Origin: Metamycoplasma equirhinis
GTDB lineage: Bacteria > Bacillota_I > Bacilli_A > Mycoplasmatales > Metamycoplasmataceae
Reading direction: 5' to 3'
Assembly: GCF_006385185.1 (NCBI RefSeq)
Contig: NZ_VFIX01000004.1
Span: 1-64,000 of the forward strand
DNA length: 64,000 nt
Shown: positions 44,631 to 56,915 of the stretch, one piece after another
How positions within the stretch are numbered: the first letter of the stretch is position 1
Layout: each line of letters starts with the position of its first letter
Position numbers and translations under genes: made by a program
Notes under the pieces: model-generated
Databases searched by the model: none
What the model was told of the DNA's origin: nothing
The model's input: the letters and a program-made list of their open reading frames with translations, nothing else

Positions 44631-45512
44631 CTAAAAAAATGAATCGCTTGAATTATTAGTAGAATTTGAATTGTTTTTGGCTTGTTCAATTTCTTGAGTC
44701 AATTGATTTTTATATTCTTCAGAAGAAGTAATCTCCATTGATTCCATATCTGATTTTTCAATGGCTTGGTTATTTTCATTCGTTGACGTCTCTATAATAG
44801 GTTCCTTTTTTGAATCAAGATTATTGTCCTTTGTGATTCCTTTTAAGTATTTGCAAATATAAATTATGCCACTTACTCAAGCTAAAATTAGACCAGCTAA
44901 TAATGGTATGTTTACGTAAAATTGTTTTAATGAGTCTTCGTTTTCTTTTAATCATGGAACGCTAAAGGCTATAACCAGTAGTGAAAGAGAAACAATTATA
45001 GTTTTAATTTTTCCCCATCAATTTGCATTAACCTTAACATCTTTTTTAGCTGCATACATTCTTGAGCCATCCACCATAATATCTCTCACAATAAATAAAA
45101 TTACAATAGGTAAATATGTAAAGTTAAAGATTGCTAAAAATATCATCATCATTGTAGTAGCGACTTTATCAGCGATTGGATCAAAAACTTTGCCGAAATT
45201 AGACACCGTTTTTGTTTTGCGAGCGTAAAAACCGTCAACAAAATCTGTTATCATCGCAACTATAAATAATGAAACACAGGTTCAATAGATAATTGATAAG
45301 GCTAATTTATGACTATTTGAGCCAATTAATTTAATTCCGTCATATCTAAATCCACCGCCGCCGGTTTTAGCTAAGATAAGTGCTGCTCCAGCTGACATCA
45401 TGGCTAAAAATGGAATCATTAATAGCATTCTAAGAATTGTAAGCCAATTAGCGACACCTAATTTCGCTTTTGTTTTTGGTGCTTTTGCCATTTTATTTTT
45501 CATTTCCTTCAT
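44631..45512 (-). CDS. pgsA: CDP-alcohol phosphatidyltransferase, probably PgsA
   Basis: 293 residues. Signature D-x2-DG-x2-AR-x8-G-x3-D-x3-D is present as DFVDGFYARK...FGKVFDPIADK. Makes phosphatidylglycerophosphate, the precursor of the main anionic lipids. Several membrane helices. The C-terminal tail of about 75 residues is acidic and rich in Ser/Asn, longer than usual. ATG 45512 has AAGGA 8 bases upstream; an in-frame ATG at 45491 is an alternative. It overlaps the end of the preceding gene. Confidence 0.88.
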
Positions 45513-46035
45513 AGTATTTTTCCTTAATTGATTTTTTAACTAAATCTAAACATATATTCTTTTTTTCTCCATCAGGCACTAAAGCATATTGTTCTTTAAA
45601 AAATTTTAGTGTCTCCGGAATATGTTTTTCTCATAAGTTACAATAGTTTACATTAATTAACTCTGCATGTTTAACGAAAGTCTTATATTGTTCATTTTTA
45701 ACAAAAGAATAAGCAAAATCGTCGCGTTTTATTAGTTTCATTAGCAATTTTTGTGCGCCAACACGAATTTCGCCCATTTTTCGCGTAGTTTCATGACTAT
45801 TAAACTTTTTCAGCTCGTTTAACGAATATATAATAATTTCTTGAAAACTTAAAATATATTCATAATACAACGAAAGAATTTCTTTAGCTTTTTCAGCTTC
45901 CGCTTTTGCGGCACGTTTTTTTAAAACAGATTTTTTTACGATTTTTCAAATTATATATGCAATTATAAATAATAAAAGCACTGCCATCAATACATAAAGT
46001 ACAACATTAGCCACTGGTGATTGTGAATTAGGCAT
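45493..46035 (-). CDS. Single-helix membrane protein of unknown function
   Basis: 180 residues. One N-terminal membrane helix (about 9-32), then a basic stretch and a helical cytoplasmic part. No recognised domain. AAAGGAAA precedes ATG 46035. Its 3' end overlaps pgsA by 20 bases, so it is probably co-translated with the lipid synthase. Confidence 0.65.
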
Positions 46036-46118
46036 ATTTTCCTTTCTATGCAAGTTTTAGCTTGATTAAATAATTATAAACAATAATATATTTGCTAATA
46101 GTAATATTTATTATTTTA

Positions 46119-47639
46119 CTATTCATTATAATTTTTTTCTTTTAGTAAGATTATTCCCTCAAAAGGCGACAATTCTTTAGGCAGTGAAGCATAAAATTTA
46201 CCAGCATATGTTGTAAACGCTATTTTTGATTCAGAAATATTAGCTAAAGGCAAATGTTTGCTTGTTAAATTAACTAAAAAATCTATATCCAAATTATTTT
46301 TGATTTTATGTGAAATTTTAATTATGCCTTTTTTGTCATTATAAATAGCAATTTTTGATTTACCAAAATTTATATCGTTAAATGTGTTAAAAATTAATTC
46401 TTTTAAATTGATTAAAAAATTTAAGGGGCTGTCTTTTGCGATTAATTGACTTTCAACATTTGTTTTATCAATTTTTAAAGAGTTTAAAGCTCCGGCTTTT
46501 GAATTTTTAGGTTCTTTTGTTCAAGGCATTAATGTATATGAAGTTCATTTGTTTTGAAATGATTGAGCCGCAAAATATTCATCTTCATTAATATTATTGG
46601 CTTGATAAAATCTTTTTTCTTCATTATAGTTTGGATTATTAAATTCATAATTTCGGCGAATTTTGGCTCGTAAAATCCCTAATTCATCGCCATAGTAAAT
46701 ACCAATTGAATTTTTACCCGCAAATAGTAATAAAATAAACGCTTTTGCTGATTCAAATAAATAACTAAGTTCATCGCCTCAACGCGAATTAATTCTCCCA
46801 ATATCATCCGATCCAAAAGATAAAATAATTTTTTTATTGTTGAAAAATGGCTTGTAAGTTTTAACAAAATATTTGAAATTGAATTTTTGCTTTTTAGCCG
46901 ATTTTTCGTCACTTATAATTCCGTTTTTAGCAATGTGTGTCAAATATAAATAATCGCAGCAATTAAGTGGATTTTTTAACATCTCCGAATATAAATTTTT
47001 GTGAAATTGATTGCTTTTTAATATCACAGTAATACTTACATTTTGGCGTTTTACAATCTTGTAAATATCTTCTAAAAATTGAAACTTGTTTTTTTCGATT
47101 AAATTGTTTTTTTCGATTAAAAAATCAAAATTTGAAATAATGATTGTTTTGATATTACACTTAACATAGAAACTTAAAATTTCATCAAAATAAGTAATTA
47201 AATTTGCGATAGTATTCAAATTAATTTTTTTAAATGAATCATTAACTAAATATGTTTCAAGAGAAGTTAGTTGTTTTTTATCATTAGAATTCTGAATATC
47301 ATATAAATTAAGCATGTTATTTAAGTTAATATATGATTGTTTAATTTGGAAAATATCAATTATGGGCGCAATTTCGATTTGGTTTTTGCGATAAATATCA
47401 ATGCATTTTACAAAGTCAGTAATTGAACCATAGCGATTTTTAATTTCTTGTAGTTCAAATTTGTTTTGATACTGTGTTAAAATGTCATTTATCGCAATAA
47501 CATTAAAACCACATGTTTTTATGTAATCTAATTTATTTATTAAACCTTCAAAATTTCCAAACCCAGTTGTTTCTTGATTTGTAAAAGTTTCAATTTTTAA
47601 TTCATATAATAAAATTCTTTTGAAGTTATTTTCGATCAT
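46119..47639 (-). CDS. GH13 alpha-glucosidase-like protein without catalytic residues
   Basis: 506 residues. The frame of a GH13 enzyme is visible: FEGLINKLDYIKTCGFNVIAI (start of the barrel), YGSITDF, SDDIGRINSRWGDE (like NHDQPRIVSRWGD of oligo-1,6-glucosidases), then a YYGDELG stretch and a C-terminal beta domain. The nucleophile motif GFRxD reads IKTIIISNFDF, and the acid/base Glu region reads SITVILKSN. At least two of three catalytic residues thus seem lost. The reading frame is intact. AAGGAAA precedes ATG 47639, 10 bases after holA. Confidence 0.7.
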
Positions 47640-47649
47640 ATTAGTTTCC

Positions 47650-48618
47650 TTATTTAATTAATTTTAATACAAATGATTGTAATGCTAGATTTTCATCTAA
47701 AAAACCATTTTTAATATCAAGATCAATTTTTGCTAATTCATCAATTAAAGCAGTTATTTTTTTGTTACCCACCTTATTAAAAAAATCAATAAATAATTTA
47801 ACTCTAAAACTATGAATATTCAAATTTGCTACAATTTGCTCAGTTGAAAAATTTGCAACGCGAAGCAAATAAATTTCTTTTGCATATGATAGCAATGACG
47901 CTATTTGAGAAAGTAATTGGTTTGCAGAAACACCAAAATTTAATTGTTCATTAAGTTTATAAATGATTGTTTCGGTTGGTACATTTTTTAAAATCGCATC
48001 ACTAAAAGCAAATTCAATATTGTTTGACATTGCGAAATTATTATCTTCTATCATTTGTAATGTGATGTGTTTATTTTGCAATAAAAGCTTGCAAATTTCG
48101 TTAGTAATAAAAGTTAAGTCATTTGGCATAATTGCTAAAAAGTGAAGTAAAGCAAATTCATCAATTTCTCCACCTCTAGTTGTAATAAAATTTTTAACAA
48201 ATGAATATAGCTTTTTCTCAGAAATTGATTGTGTTTGAATTAATTTTGCAACATTTTCTATACGTTTAAAAAGTGGCGATGGTAGAAAATTTTTATCGTA
48301 TTTTTTAGTAACCTGTGATAAAACAATATTTACCGCACTATCGGCCGAAAAAACTAAATCAAAAAAATCGTTTTGACTTGATTTACTATTACTTTTAATT
48401 TTTGAATTAAATAATTCAAGATTTTCAAAAATAACAATTTTTGGCATGCAAAAAATGTCTATATTGTATAGCGCATCGGACACTTCTTCTAAATTTACTT
48501 GCCCGAAAAAACGATGAATTTCAATTTCGTTTGTTTTATTTTTTTGCTTTACTTCTTTGATTAAATTATCAATTTCAGTTTTTATAAAATATTCGTCTTC
48601 GCCAATGATTAAATACAT
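47650..48618 (-). CDS. holA: DNA polymerase III delta subunit
   Basis: 322 residues. Clamp-loader delta. N-terminal MYLIIGEDEYFIKTEIDNLI is the HolA start. The FFGQVNLEEV, MPKIVIFENLE and C-terminal helical collar pattern fit the family. No Walker A, as expected. TATAAT on the minus strand (48625-48630) lies only 6 bases before the ATG and no ribosome site is present, so the mRNA is probably leaderless. Confidence 0.85.
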   Translation of the reverse strand: MYLIIGEDEYFIKTEIDNLIKEVKQKNKTNEIEIHRFFGQVNLEEVSDALYNIDIFCMPKIVIFENLELFNSKIKSNSKSSQNDFFDLVFSADSAVNIVLSQVTKKYDKNFLPSPLFKRIENVAKLIQTQSISEKKLYSFVKNFITTRGGEIDEFALLHFLAIMPNDLTFITNEICKLLLQNKHITLQMIEDNNFAMSNNIEFAFSDAILKNVPTETIIYKLNEQLNFGVSANQLLSQIASLLSYAKEIYLLRVANFSTEQIVANLNIHSFRVKLFIDFFNKVGNKKITALIDELAKIDLDIKNGFLDENLALQSFVLKLIK

Positions 48619-48721
48619 GTAGTTATTATATTAAATTTGTAACAATATTAACTTATATTTTTGATATAATTGCTATAAATTTATTTAAATTATTTAAACA
48701 TTTATAAATCAGGAGAACTAT
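48619..48721. promoter_or_regulatory. Divergent holA / yebC promoter region
   Basis: Minus strand: TATAAT at 48625-48630, six bases before holA ATG. Plus strand: TATAAT at 48665-48670, 51 bases before yebC ATG, which also has AGGAGA. No good -35 boxes. Confidence 0.55.
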
Positions 48722-49456
48722 ATGTCAGGACACTCAAAATGAGCAACAACAAAAAATCATAAGGCTGCGGTTGACGCAAAAAGAAGTAAATTATTTCAAA
48801 AGTTTTCGAAAGAAATTATGGTTGCGGCTTCTCTAGGGGGACCTGATCCCGATTCAAATCCTGGGCTAAAATTAGCAATTGCTAAGGCAAAAGCAAAAAG
48901 TATGCCTAAAGCTAATATTGAAAAAGCTATTTCTAAAATTACCGGCGGTTCAAAAGAAGGAACGGGATTTCAAGGTTATTTATATTCAGGAACTGCATTT
49001 GGTGGAATTAATTTTGTTGTTAGCTGTTTAAGTGACAATTTTAATCGTTTAAGTTCCAATATTAAACATTACTTTTCGAAGCACAATGGGCAATTAGGAA
49101 AACAAGGTACAATTCCTTATGTTTTTGATCAAAAAGGCATTATCGAATTTGCATCAAATTTAGCAGCTGAAGATGAAGTTATGATGACAGCGCTTGATTC
49201 TGGTGCAGAAGACTTTTTCAATGAAGATGAAACATATACAATCATATGTGAACCATCATCATTTCAAAAAGTGAAACAAGCAATTGATGAGGGTTTTAAA
49301 ATCGAAAATTACTCTACAGCGGAAGTAACTTATTTATCGAATTCTGATATTGAAGTTGACGAAGAAAAAATGCAACAAATTGAAGACTTTGTTGATTTTC
49401 TTGAGGATGACGAAGACATTCAACAAGTTTGACATAACGCAATAGTAGCTGATTAA
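48722..49456 (+). CDS. YebC/PmpR-family regulatory or translation factor
   Basis: 244 residues. Begins SGHSKWATTKNHKAAVDAKR, the family signature, then GGPDPDSNPGLKLAIAKAK. Recent work on YebC-type proteins links them to relief of ribosome stalling, while older work calls them transcription regulators. Codons 7 (TGA) and one near the end are Trp. AGGAGA precedes ATG 48722. Efp, tmRNA and YebC in this window all belong to translation quality control. Confidence 0.92.
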
Positions 49457-49464
49457 TTTCGAAT

Positions 49465-49493
49465 GACATCATTTTAAAATGGTGTCTTATTTT
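49465..49493 (+). terminator. Terminator after yebC
   Basis: GACATCATT, TTAA loop, AATGGTGTC (one T-G pair), then TTATTTTTTT. Confidence 0.8.
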
Positions 49494-49628
49494 TTTAATT
49501 TGATCGATAAATAATTAAAAAATCAAATAATTATTGCAAATAAGAAATTTTTTAACAAAAAAATAACCTTAAAAATTTAAAATGTCTATAATTTAATAGT
49601 TTATTAAATTAAGGAGAAAAACTCATTT

Positions 49629-51119
49629 ATGAAAAATTCTTTAAATTTGGAAGAGACAAGAATTTTTAATGATTATCATGCTTTTTCTAAAAATAAAAAA
49701 GGCAATTTAGATGTTTTCATTTACAAAATTATCTTGTTAACCGTATTAGTTCTTGGTTGTCTTTCAGTTTTATTGTTTATTCGCGATTCATTTTTCGCAC
49801 AAAAAATGTTTGCGAATTGAGAAATAAAAGATTTCTTAAAATTTGATAGTAATGAAAACATCCAGAAAAATACATTAATTTTTACTAGATTTTTCTTGCT
49901 TGCTTTTGTGTTTTTTTACACAATATCTAAAAACTTTATGAATCTATATTTCCAAAAAGAAAAAATTAAAAAATATTGGCCTTGATTCACATTATATTTA
50001 AGTATGTCTATCGCATCAATTGTTTTAACATTTACATATTTTGAATCAAATCCTGCCAAAAGCGTTTATTTGTTCATTATATTGGTACCTGTTTTTATTA
50101 TAAATTTAGTTTATTCAAGTTACATATTTAACTTAAAAAGAAAAACAGATCCTAACTCACAAAATAACTTAACTTCGCTAATAATTACAAACATCTCACA
50201 GTTCTTATTATTAGCTCTCGTTATTGTGAGTGCGTTTAGTTGAGTATTTGGCGCGAGTTCAAAAGTTGCAAATTCAGAAATGTTATTTAAAGATAACACA
50301 TTCTTTAACTATTGAAAAAATTTGTTGTCTATTAAAAAAACAAAAAGCTTCTTTTTGATTTTTATTGCAGCAACCATAATTTTGTCATTATTATTTGGTG
50401 TTAACGCTGACAGAATTTCATTTATTACCTTCAAAGTTAAAAAAGATGAATATTTCAAAAATTCAATTATCTTATCATTATCAATTTTAACAACAGTAAT
50501 TTTTTGATTAGTTAGAATCTTTTTTATAAGATTTGACGAAATTTCAGTATTGGGTAAGAAATTTCAAAATCTTATTTATTTAGTTGAAATATTATTTGCT
50601 GCATTGGTTGTAACTGGTTATATGCTATTTCAATTTTTGAATAGACTTAAAACAAATAGCCACGTAATAAATACAATTGCAATTTCGTTTTCTGAAGCGT
50701 TATTATGAGTTTCATTGCTAATCACAACATTTTTAAGTAAACATAATAATTTAGTTAATTTGATTAATTTATTATTTGTTTCACTTGCCTCTATCGCAAT
50801 TGTTGGTGCTTACTACGCCAAAACTAACGAATATAATTTTGGAATTGCTACATTTATTAAATTAGGATTAATATCAGTTTCATTAACAATCATTATTTTC
50901 GGATTGAATCAAATTCTTCTATCGGAAAATAATTTAACATTTTTAATCATTGATTCTAATTTAGAAATTACACAAATCTTTTTAGTTATTTCAGCAATTG
51001 TTTGAACCGTATTTCTTTTAGCATCAACACTATGGCTGATTATCGTAGCTAACAAAATTACATTCTTTAAAAATAAACACACTGAAAATGAAGAAAGGAT
51101 AAAATATGAAGAAGAATAA
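49629..51119 (+). CDS. F1-like ATPase cluster gene 1: 12-helix membrane protein (X0 sector)
   Basis: 496 residues, about twelve membrane helices after a short cytoplasmic N-terminus. No known family outside mycoplasmas. It opens a seven-gene cluster which matches the F1-like-X0 ATPase operon described in mycoplasmas (Béven and colleagues, 2012), where a 12-TM protein is thought to form the membrane X0 sector. AAGGAGAA precedes ATG 49629. Its 3' end overlaps gene 2 by 14 bases. Five TGA-Trp. Confidence 0.8.
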
Positions 51120-51603
51120 AAACGAAAATTCAGAATTATTTAACGTATATGCTGAATATGAAGAAATTATCACAAAAGAAAATTTTATAAACTTTACTCA
51201 ATTAATTACTTCTATATTGTTTAAAAATAATTTAGGTTTTCAATCACAAACATATTTAGATTTCTTAAATTATTTAAATGAAGGACTTGATAAAAGATAC
51301 GACATTGTTTACGACAATTTCATCATTAATTTTAATGTAAATCCAAAATTTGATATTGAAAAATTAGTGCCAATGTTATCAAATTTCGAATCAAGCAATA
51401 ACGATGCTATTAACTTAAAAAATAGCATAACTGATGAATCATTAAATAAATTCTTAAATGATTTAAATATCGAAATTAGTAGAGTTTTAAATTCACATTG
51501 CTTTGTTGAAATTATTCCAAATGTCATAATTTATTTATCTGAAAATACTGGTCAATTAAAACTTCTATTTAATAAAGAAATTATTAAAACAGTGGTTAGA
51601 TAG
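51106..51603 (+). CDS. F1-like ATPase cluster gene 2: small soluble protein
   Basis: 165 residues, acidic/asparagine-rich, no signal or membrane segment, no recognised domain. Position two in the cluster matches the one soluble unknown protein of the published seven-gene set. GAAAGGATA precedes the start, inside gene 1. Role unknown; perhaps a stalk linking the F1-like head to the membrane protein (inference). Confidence 0.72.
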   Translation: MKKNKNENSELFNVYAEYEEIITKENFINFTQLITSILFKNNLGFQSQTYLDFLNYLNEGLDKRYDIVYDNFIINFNVNPKFDIEKLVPMLSNFESSNNDAINLKNSITDESLNKFLNDLNIEISRVLNSHCFVEIIPNVIIYLSENTGQLKLLFNKEIIKTVVR

Positions 51604-51611
51604 GAAAAGAC

Positions 51612-52544
51612 ATGTATTTAAAAACGTTAGAGAAAAAGAAAACAAATTTAAACAATATTAGATTAAAGATTAATAGCGATAGAAATATATTGTTAATAAC
51701 AATAATGAAACTAACAAAAAAACTTTCATTTTACATAAACAATGCAGTTTTGAATAAAAATTTAATATCATCACTTGACAAAAAATATGACTTAAATAAC
51801 ACCATTATCGGTGATGATGCAAAATTTCTTGAAAAACCTATCAGCAAACTAGATAAAATAAAAAATCTTTTCAAGAAACCAAAACAACTTTGAATTTACT
51901 TAACTGAAGAACAAAAATATACAACCGACTCATATTCACGTTACGAAAAGAAAATATTGGAAATGACTAAAAAGGCAAATGCAGATTTTATTCCTATTGG
52001 TCAAAAAGCGATTGAATTTTGTAAGAAAAACAAATTTAAATCATTAATGAACTTTACTAATAAAAATTTAGACCCTGATTTTGCCTCAAAATTGGTTCAA
52101 GCTATTAAAGCTTTATATGCTGGACAAAATTACGAAGAAGTATATTTTGTAATTAACACCAATAAAAGTTATAATGAACCATTTCAAATCTTACCAATCA
52201 AAAATTTTAACTTAACTAAATTAGCAAATATCGACGAAGAAAAAAATATCACCGACTTTACAAACTTTAAAATCTACCCAAATATTGAAGATTTTATTGA
52301 TGCTCAAATCAATATTTTTCTTGAAAATTCAATTCATTCACTTATTATTGAATCTTCTTTTTATAGTGCTAAGACGGATTTGGTTTTCACAAACAAATCA
52401 ATTCGTCAACTTGAAGATACAATTACAAAATTAGATAAAAAATTGCACCTTCTAAAACAAGAAAAAGAAATTGAAGAAATTGTGATGTTAACAAGAAAAG
52501 CAAAAACTGATCTTGATATTAATGGAGGCGATGATGAATTTTAA
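51612..52544 (+). CDS. F1-like ATPase cluster gene 3: gamma-like subunit
   Basis: 310 residues. N- and C-terminal long helices (about 1-45 and 255-305) with a central alpha/beta part. This is the layout of ATP synthase gamma, where the two terminal helices form the rotor coiled coil. The C-terminal SAKTDLVFTNKSIRQLEDTI recalls the gamma AxxxA...N/TKNA...L pattern. Sequence identity to true gamma is low, so the call rests on layout and cluster position. One TGA-Trp. Confidence 0.72.
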
Positions 52545-53013
52545 TAAGCGCGCTAACGAAAACGGTTTTGATATCGTAATTAATTTTGTGTCAAAGAAAC
52601 CATATATTTTAAAAAATGGATTAATTTATTTGAATGTTGGAAATGAAAATAAATGAGAATTAATTCAAAATAGATCAATTGCGAGTTACCCAAACACTAT
52701 TATTAAAATAGTTGATCCTAAAGAAAATAGCGAATGATTTATGTTTTTATCAGACGTTAGTGTTTTTGCAAACGAAAACAAAATTCAGATAAACACATTT
52801 TCTAATTACAATAAATATTTAAAAGTTGAAGAAGATGTTGATTTAAACGATACCTTAAAAGATGTAACAAAAGAAATTGATTATTTTAATGCACGCCAAA
52901 ATTTTGGTTTAAATATTAATCAATTTATTCTATTAACAAAATTAAAACGCGAACAATACATTAGCAAAATGTCACAAATTTTAAACCTACGAAAGGCGGA
53001 AAAATATGAATAA
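52534..53013 (+). CDS. F1-like ATPase cluster gene 4: epsilon-like subunit
   Basis: 159 residues. The first 85 residues form short beta strands like the epsilon beta sandwich and the end is a helix pair, fitting ATP synthase epsilon. GGAGG lies 5 bases before ATG 52534; an ATG one codon earlier is too close to it. It overlaps gene 3 by 11 bases and gene 5 by 8 bases. Two TGA-Trp. Confidence 0.68.
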
Positions 53014-55141
53014 AAAATTAAAATTATTTTGAAGTCTTTCTTCTGCAACTTTAACTATTGCAACACCTCTTTCTGTTTTGGTAAGTGCTAGAGCGAAAGA
53101 AAAAGAAGTTGACCCAAACTTCGATCAATTTAAAGCGATCGCAGAAACAAAAACCAAAGAAGCAGTTAAAAAAGTAGTTGAAGAAGTTATTAAGTATCTT
53201 GAAACTGAATTAGAAAATGTTAAAAAAAGTGAAGATAACGGTATAAACAAAATTCAAAAGCAAGTTTATCTTGATGAAATAGTCAAACATTTCAAAACTA
53301 AAAAAGATAATATTATCCAAGAACCAGAAAAATACGGAATTAAACCACTAATTCCTTATACAATTTCGCAACATAAAGAATTGCTTATTATTAAAGTTAC
53401 ATATAATGGTAGAGTTTACGATAGCATCAAAATTCCAAAAAGCGAATTACAAAAATACGAAGATTTGGTTAAGCCGGATGGAAAAGTTGAAACAATTAAA
53501 GAAATTAAAAACACTTTAACCAAAGTTGAATTTGAAGAAGCAATTAGACAATATGTCGAAAACCTAACCAAAGAATTTAACAATATCATTTACCAAAATG
53601 TTGATACTCCAACACTTAATTTAAAATTAGTTGAATATGAAATCAATGGTAAAAAAGTTTATGGCTATGAAATTGGATTTCCTGAAGGATATACTTCATG
53701 AGAAGAATATATAAATAAAAAGATCACTCCTAGATTTAATGAATTTGACTTAAAACAAAGCAATCAATTAGACATACCTCAAGAAGAAGATCCTAAACCA
53801 GAAGAACTTGACAAATTGCCATTAGTACCTGGTGATAAACCAAAACCAATAGAAAAATATGATATTAACAAATTACCTAATTTAAATCCTTTAATAAAAT
53901 ACACTTGGTCAGATAAAGAAGCACAAGAAATTATTGATAGATTTAAAGCTATAAATAATATTGCTAAGGCTAACGCTGAATTATTTTTCTTCAATAATCC
54001 AATTAATACTAGATACTTATATGAAGTTGAAGATTTAAAACTAGAAAACGAAAAATTAAATGCTATTGTTGCTATTTCTGACACAGTAAAGCCAAAATCT
54101 GGCAACACACAAAAAAGAACATATAAAATAGAAATTAATTTGGATAAATCAGATAACTATAAAAAAAATCAATATGTTCTAGAGACGCAAATTGATGAAA
54201 TTAGATCTATTTATAATAAATTTTTAGTAGCTATTGGATTAGATACAAAAATCGATTATAATGATTTGGGTAATGATAACCTACAACAAACTTTATTTAC
54301 GATGGTTGAATTAGCAGCAAAAATTTCAAATATTGATGATGTTGCTAAAGCGTTTAAGGAACAATGGAAAACATTAACCAAAAACTCTGCATACCAAATT
54401 AATTTTGGTAATCAAGAACTGCTAAAAATAAAAAACAGCGAAATAAGAAATGAAATTTCTAATTTGTTTCTAAATCAATTAATTTCTGCGTTAATCAAAT
54501 TAGAGTACAAAGTTGGCGAAGAAAAAGTCAGCGAAGAAAACGTTCCTTATTGACATTCGATGACAAAAGCCTTCAGCCGTGTTAAGATACAATTCGAAAG
54601 ATCAATAAAGAAAAACCGTGAAATTATTTTAAATAACTTTAAATCAAATAGTGATAAATCTAAAAAAATTAGTTCTAATGTTTTAGATGAATTATTTGAA
54701 AAAATTAAAAAAGACTTACTAAAACTAGAATACGTTTCAACAGAAAGTCCTTTATTAGTTAAAACATGATATGCCAAATATTTAAAACTAATAAAGGAAA
54801 TTAAAGATGAATTTATTGTTCTTAAGGAATTAGCATCAGACAAACCTATAACAAATGCCAATACTGAAGAGTTTAAAAAATTTATTAAAGCTTATGAAGA
54901 AGCTAATAAGATTGTTAAATCACAATACTTTAGTGAAAATAGACTTAAGAAAATATTTGGATCTATTTTAATTACAATAGGTATACTAAGCACAATTATT
55001 AACCTAACAATAATGGCAATAAGATTCAAAACCAATCGCAAAAGAAAAATTTTGATTGTATATCTATTAATATTAACAATTTCATTAATTATGTTAGCAA
55101 CAGGTATAACAATTTTAATGTTAGGAATGAGAGGAATATAA
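53006..55141 (+). CDS. F1-like ATPase cluster gene 5: large exported protein with C-terminal anchors
   Basis: 711 residues. Cleavable-looking signal peptide (about 1-29, ending VSARA, no lipobox Cys). A large charged extracellular part of about 600 residues with a Pro-rich linker (EEDPKPEELDKLPLVPGDKPKP) follows. Two membrane helices lie at the C-terminus (about 652-673 and 680-705). This equals the three-helix protein of the published cluster. Most of the mass should lie outside the cell, so the ATPase seems to drive something at the surface. Three TGA-Trp. Confidence 0.78.
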
Positions 55142-55142
55142 A

Positions 55143-56915
55143 ATGGCCAAAGAAAAGAAACTAATTACTGAAGAGACCGTTACTACAACACGAACATATG
55201 TTGCCGCTGACGATGAATCTGTTAAAAAACCTAAAACTAAAACAACAAAAACTACTAAAACAATAAAAAAAGAAACATCCCCCAAGGCAAAAAAGGAAAC
55301 TTCATCTAAGACAACTAAAAAAGAAAGTAGTGCTAAAGTAACTACTAAAAAAGAAACAAAAAAAGTTACTACTATTAAATTGCCTAAAGGTACAAAAAAC
55401 CCAAAAATTGCAGCAATATTTGATTATATTGTTGAAGTAACCGGAAATTTCCCATATGAACAAAAGCAAATGTTTGTTGCAACCAAAAATAAAAATATTA
55501 AATTTATTTTAGTAAGCGCAACAAAAACCAATGCCTATTTATTATCAAATAACACAAATAAACAACTAGAAATTGATGACGAAATTGAAATCATCAAAAC
55601 TAAAACAGAAGTTCAAACATCGCCAGAACATTTTGGAAGAATTATTGATATTGATGGAAATGTTGTTTTACCACAAAAAAGAACCGTGGAATTTACAAAA
55701 GAATTATCTTCAAGTTCAACATTCAAATTAGCACATGATTTGATGTCAGTTAAAACATTAAACGAACAATTATATACTGGTATTACAATTGTTGACTTAT
55801 TAATTCCAATTGGCAAGGGGCAACGTGAATTAATAATTGGTGATAGACAAACTGGTAAAACGCACATTGCAATTAACACAATCATAAATGCATCAAAAAA
55901 TGGTGTAAAAAGCGTATATGTTGCAATTGGCCAAAAACGTGAAGCTATTTCTAAGATATATAAAACCTTGCAAGAGCATGATGCACTTAAAAACACAATT
56001 ATTCTATATGCCCCTGCTACAAGTGCATACGAACAATATTTAGCACCTTATGTAGGTATGGCGCATGCTGAAAATATTGCTAAAACAAATGACGTCGTAA
56101 TTATTTTTGACGACTTAACAAAACACGCAAACATTTTCCGTGAAATTGCCTTATTAACAAACAAACCCGTTGGTAAAGAAGCTATGCCTGGAGATATGTT
56201 CTTTGCTCACTCTTCATTGCTTGAACGTGCTGGTTCATTTAAAAATCAAAAAACTATTACCGCGTTACCAATTGTACAAACAATTGATGGTGATATAACT
56301 TCACTTATCTCATCAAACGTAATTTCAATTACTGATGGACAAATTGTAACAAGTTCTGATTTATTTTCAGCCGGTAAATTACCAGCAATTGACATTGATT
56401 TATCAGTTTCCAGAACAGGTTCAAGTGTTCAAAGTACAACTATTACTAAAGTTGCTGCTGAAATCGGTAAAATCTATCGTAAATACAAACGTCATTTAAA
56501 ATTAGCAATGCTGGATTATGACTTCAACGATGAAACAACTCAATTATTATACAAAGGTAAAATGATTGATAAAATGTTCATGCAAAGAAACTTTTCACTA
56601 TACTCACAACGTTTTGTTTTATTAATGTCAAAATTAATTTCATGAAGTATTTTAAGAGGAATTAAAAACGAACAAAAAGCACTTGAATTCCTAAACATCT
56701 TAATTGATACAAACGAAGAAGCAAAATTGGCATTTGAAACAATTCAAAATTCATATGACTATGATGACAACATTATGAAAGGTTACTTTGCTTACGCTTT
56801 AAAACAATATTCAAATTATATGAAACTAAATTGAGAAATTGAATGTGAACACAAATACGTTAACTTTGAAGATGAATATTTAGAAAAAATTGCACAAATG
56901 TTAGGAGATAAATAA
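55143..56915 (+). CDS. F1-like ATPase cluster gene 6: alpha-like subunit
   Basis: 590 residues. Residues about 25-85 are a low-complexity Lys/Thr/Ser tail absent from true ATP synthase alpha. Then comes an F1 fold with Walker A GDRQTGKT at 233-240, GQKREAISKIYKTLQEHDALKNT, PATSAYEQYLAPY and the GDMFFAHSSLLERAG loop. Close enough to AtpA to align by eye over the nucleotide domain. Start lies 1 base past gene 5; stop overlaps gene 7. Two TGA-Trp. Confidence 0.9.

Noticed and set aside
46679..46912. Minus-strand frame overlapping the GH13-like gene
   Set aside because: Different phase inside a recognisable coding sequence and no ribosome site.
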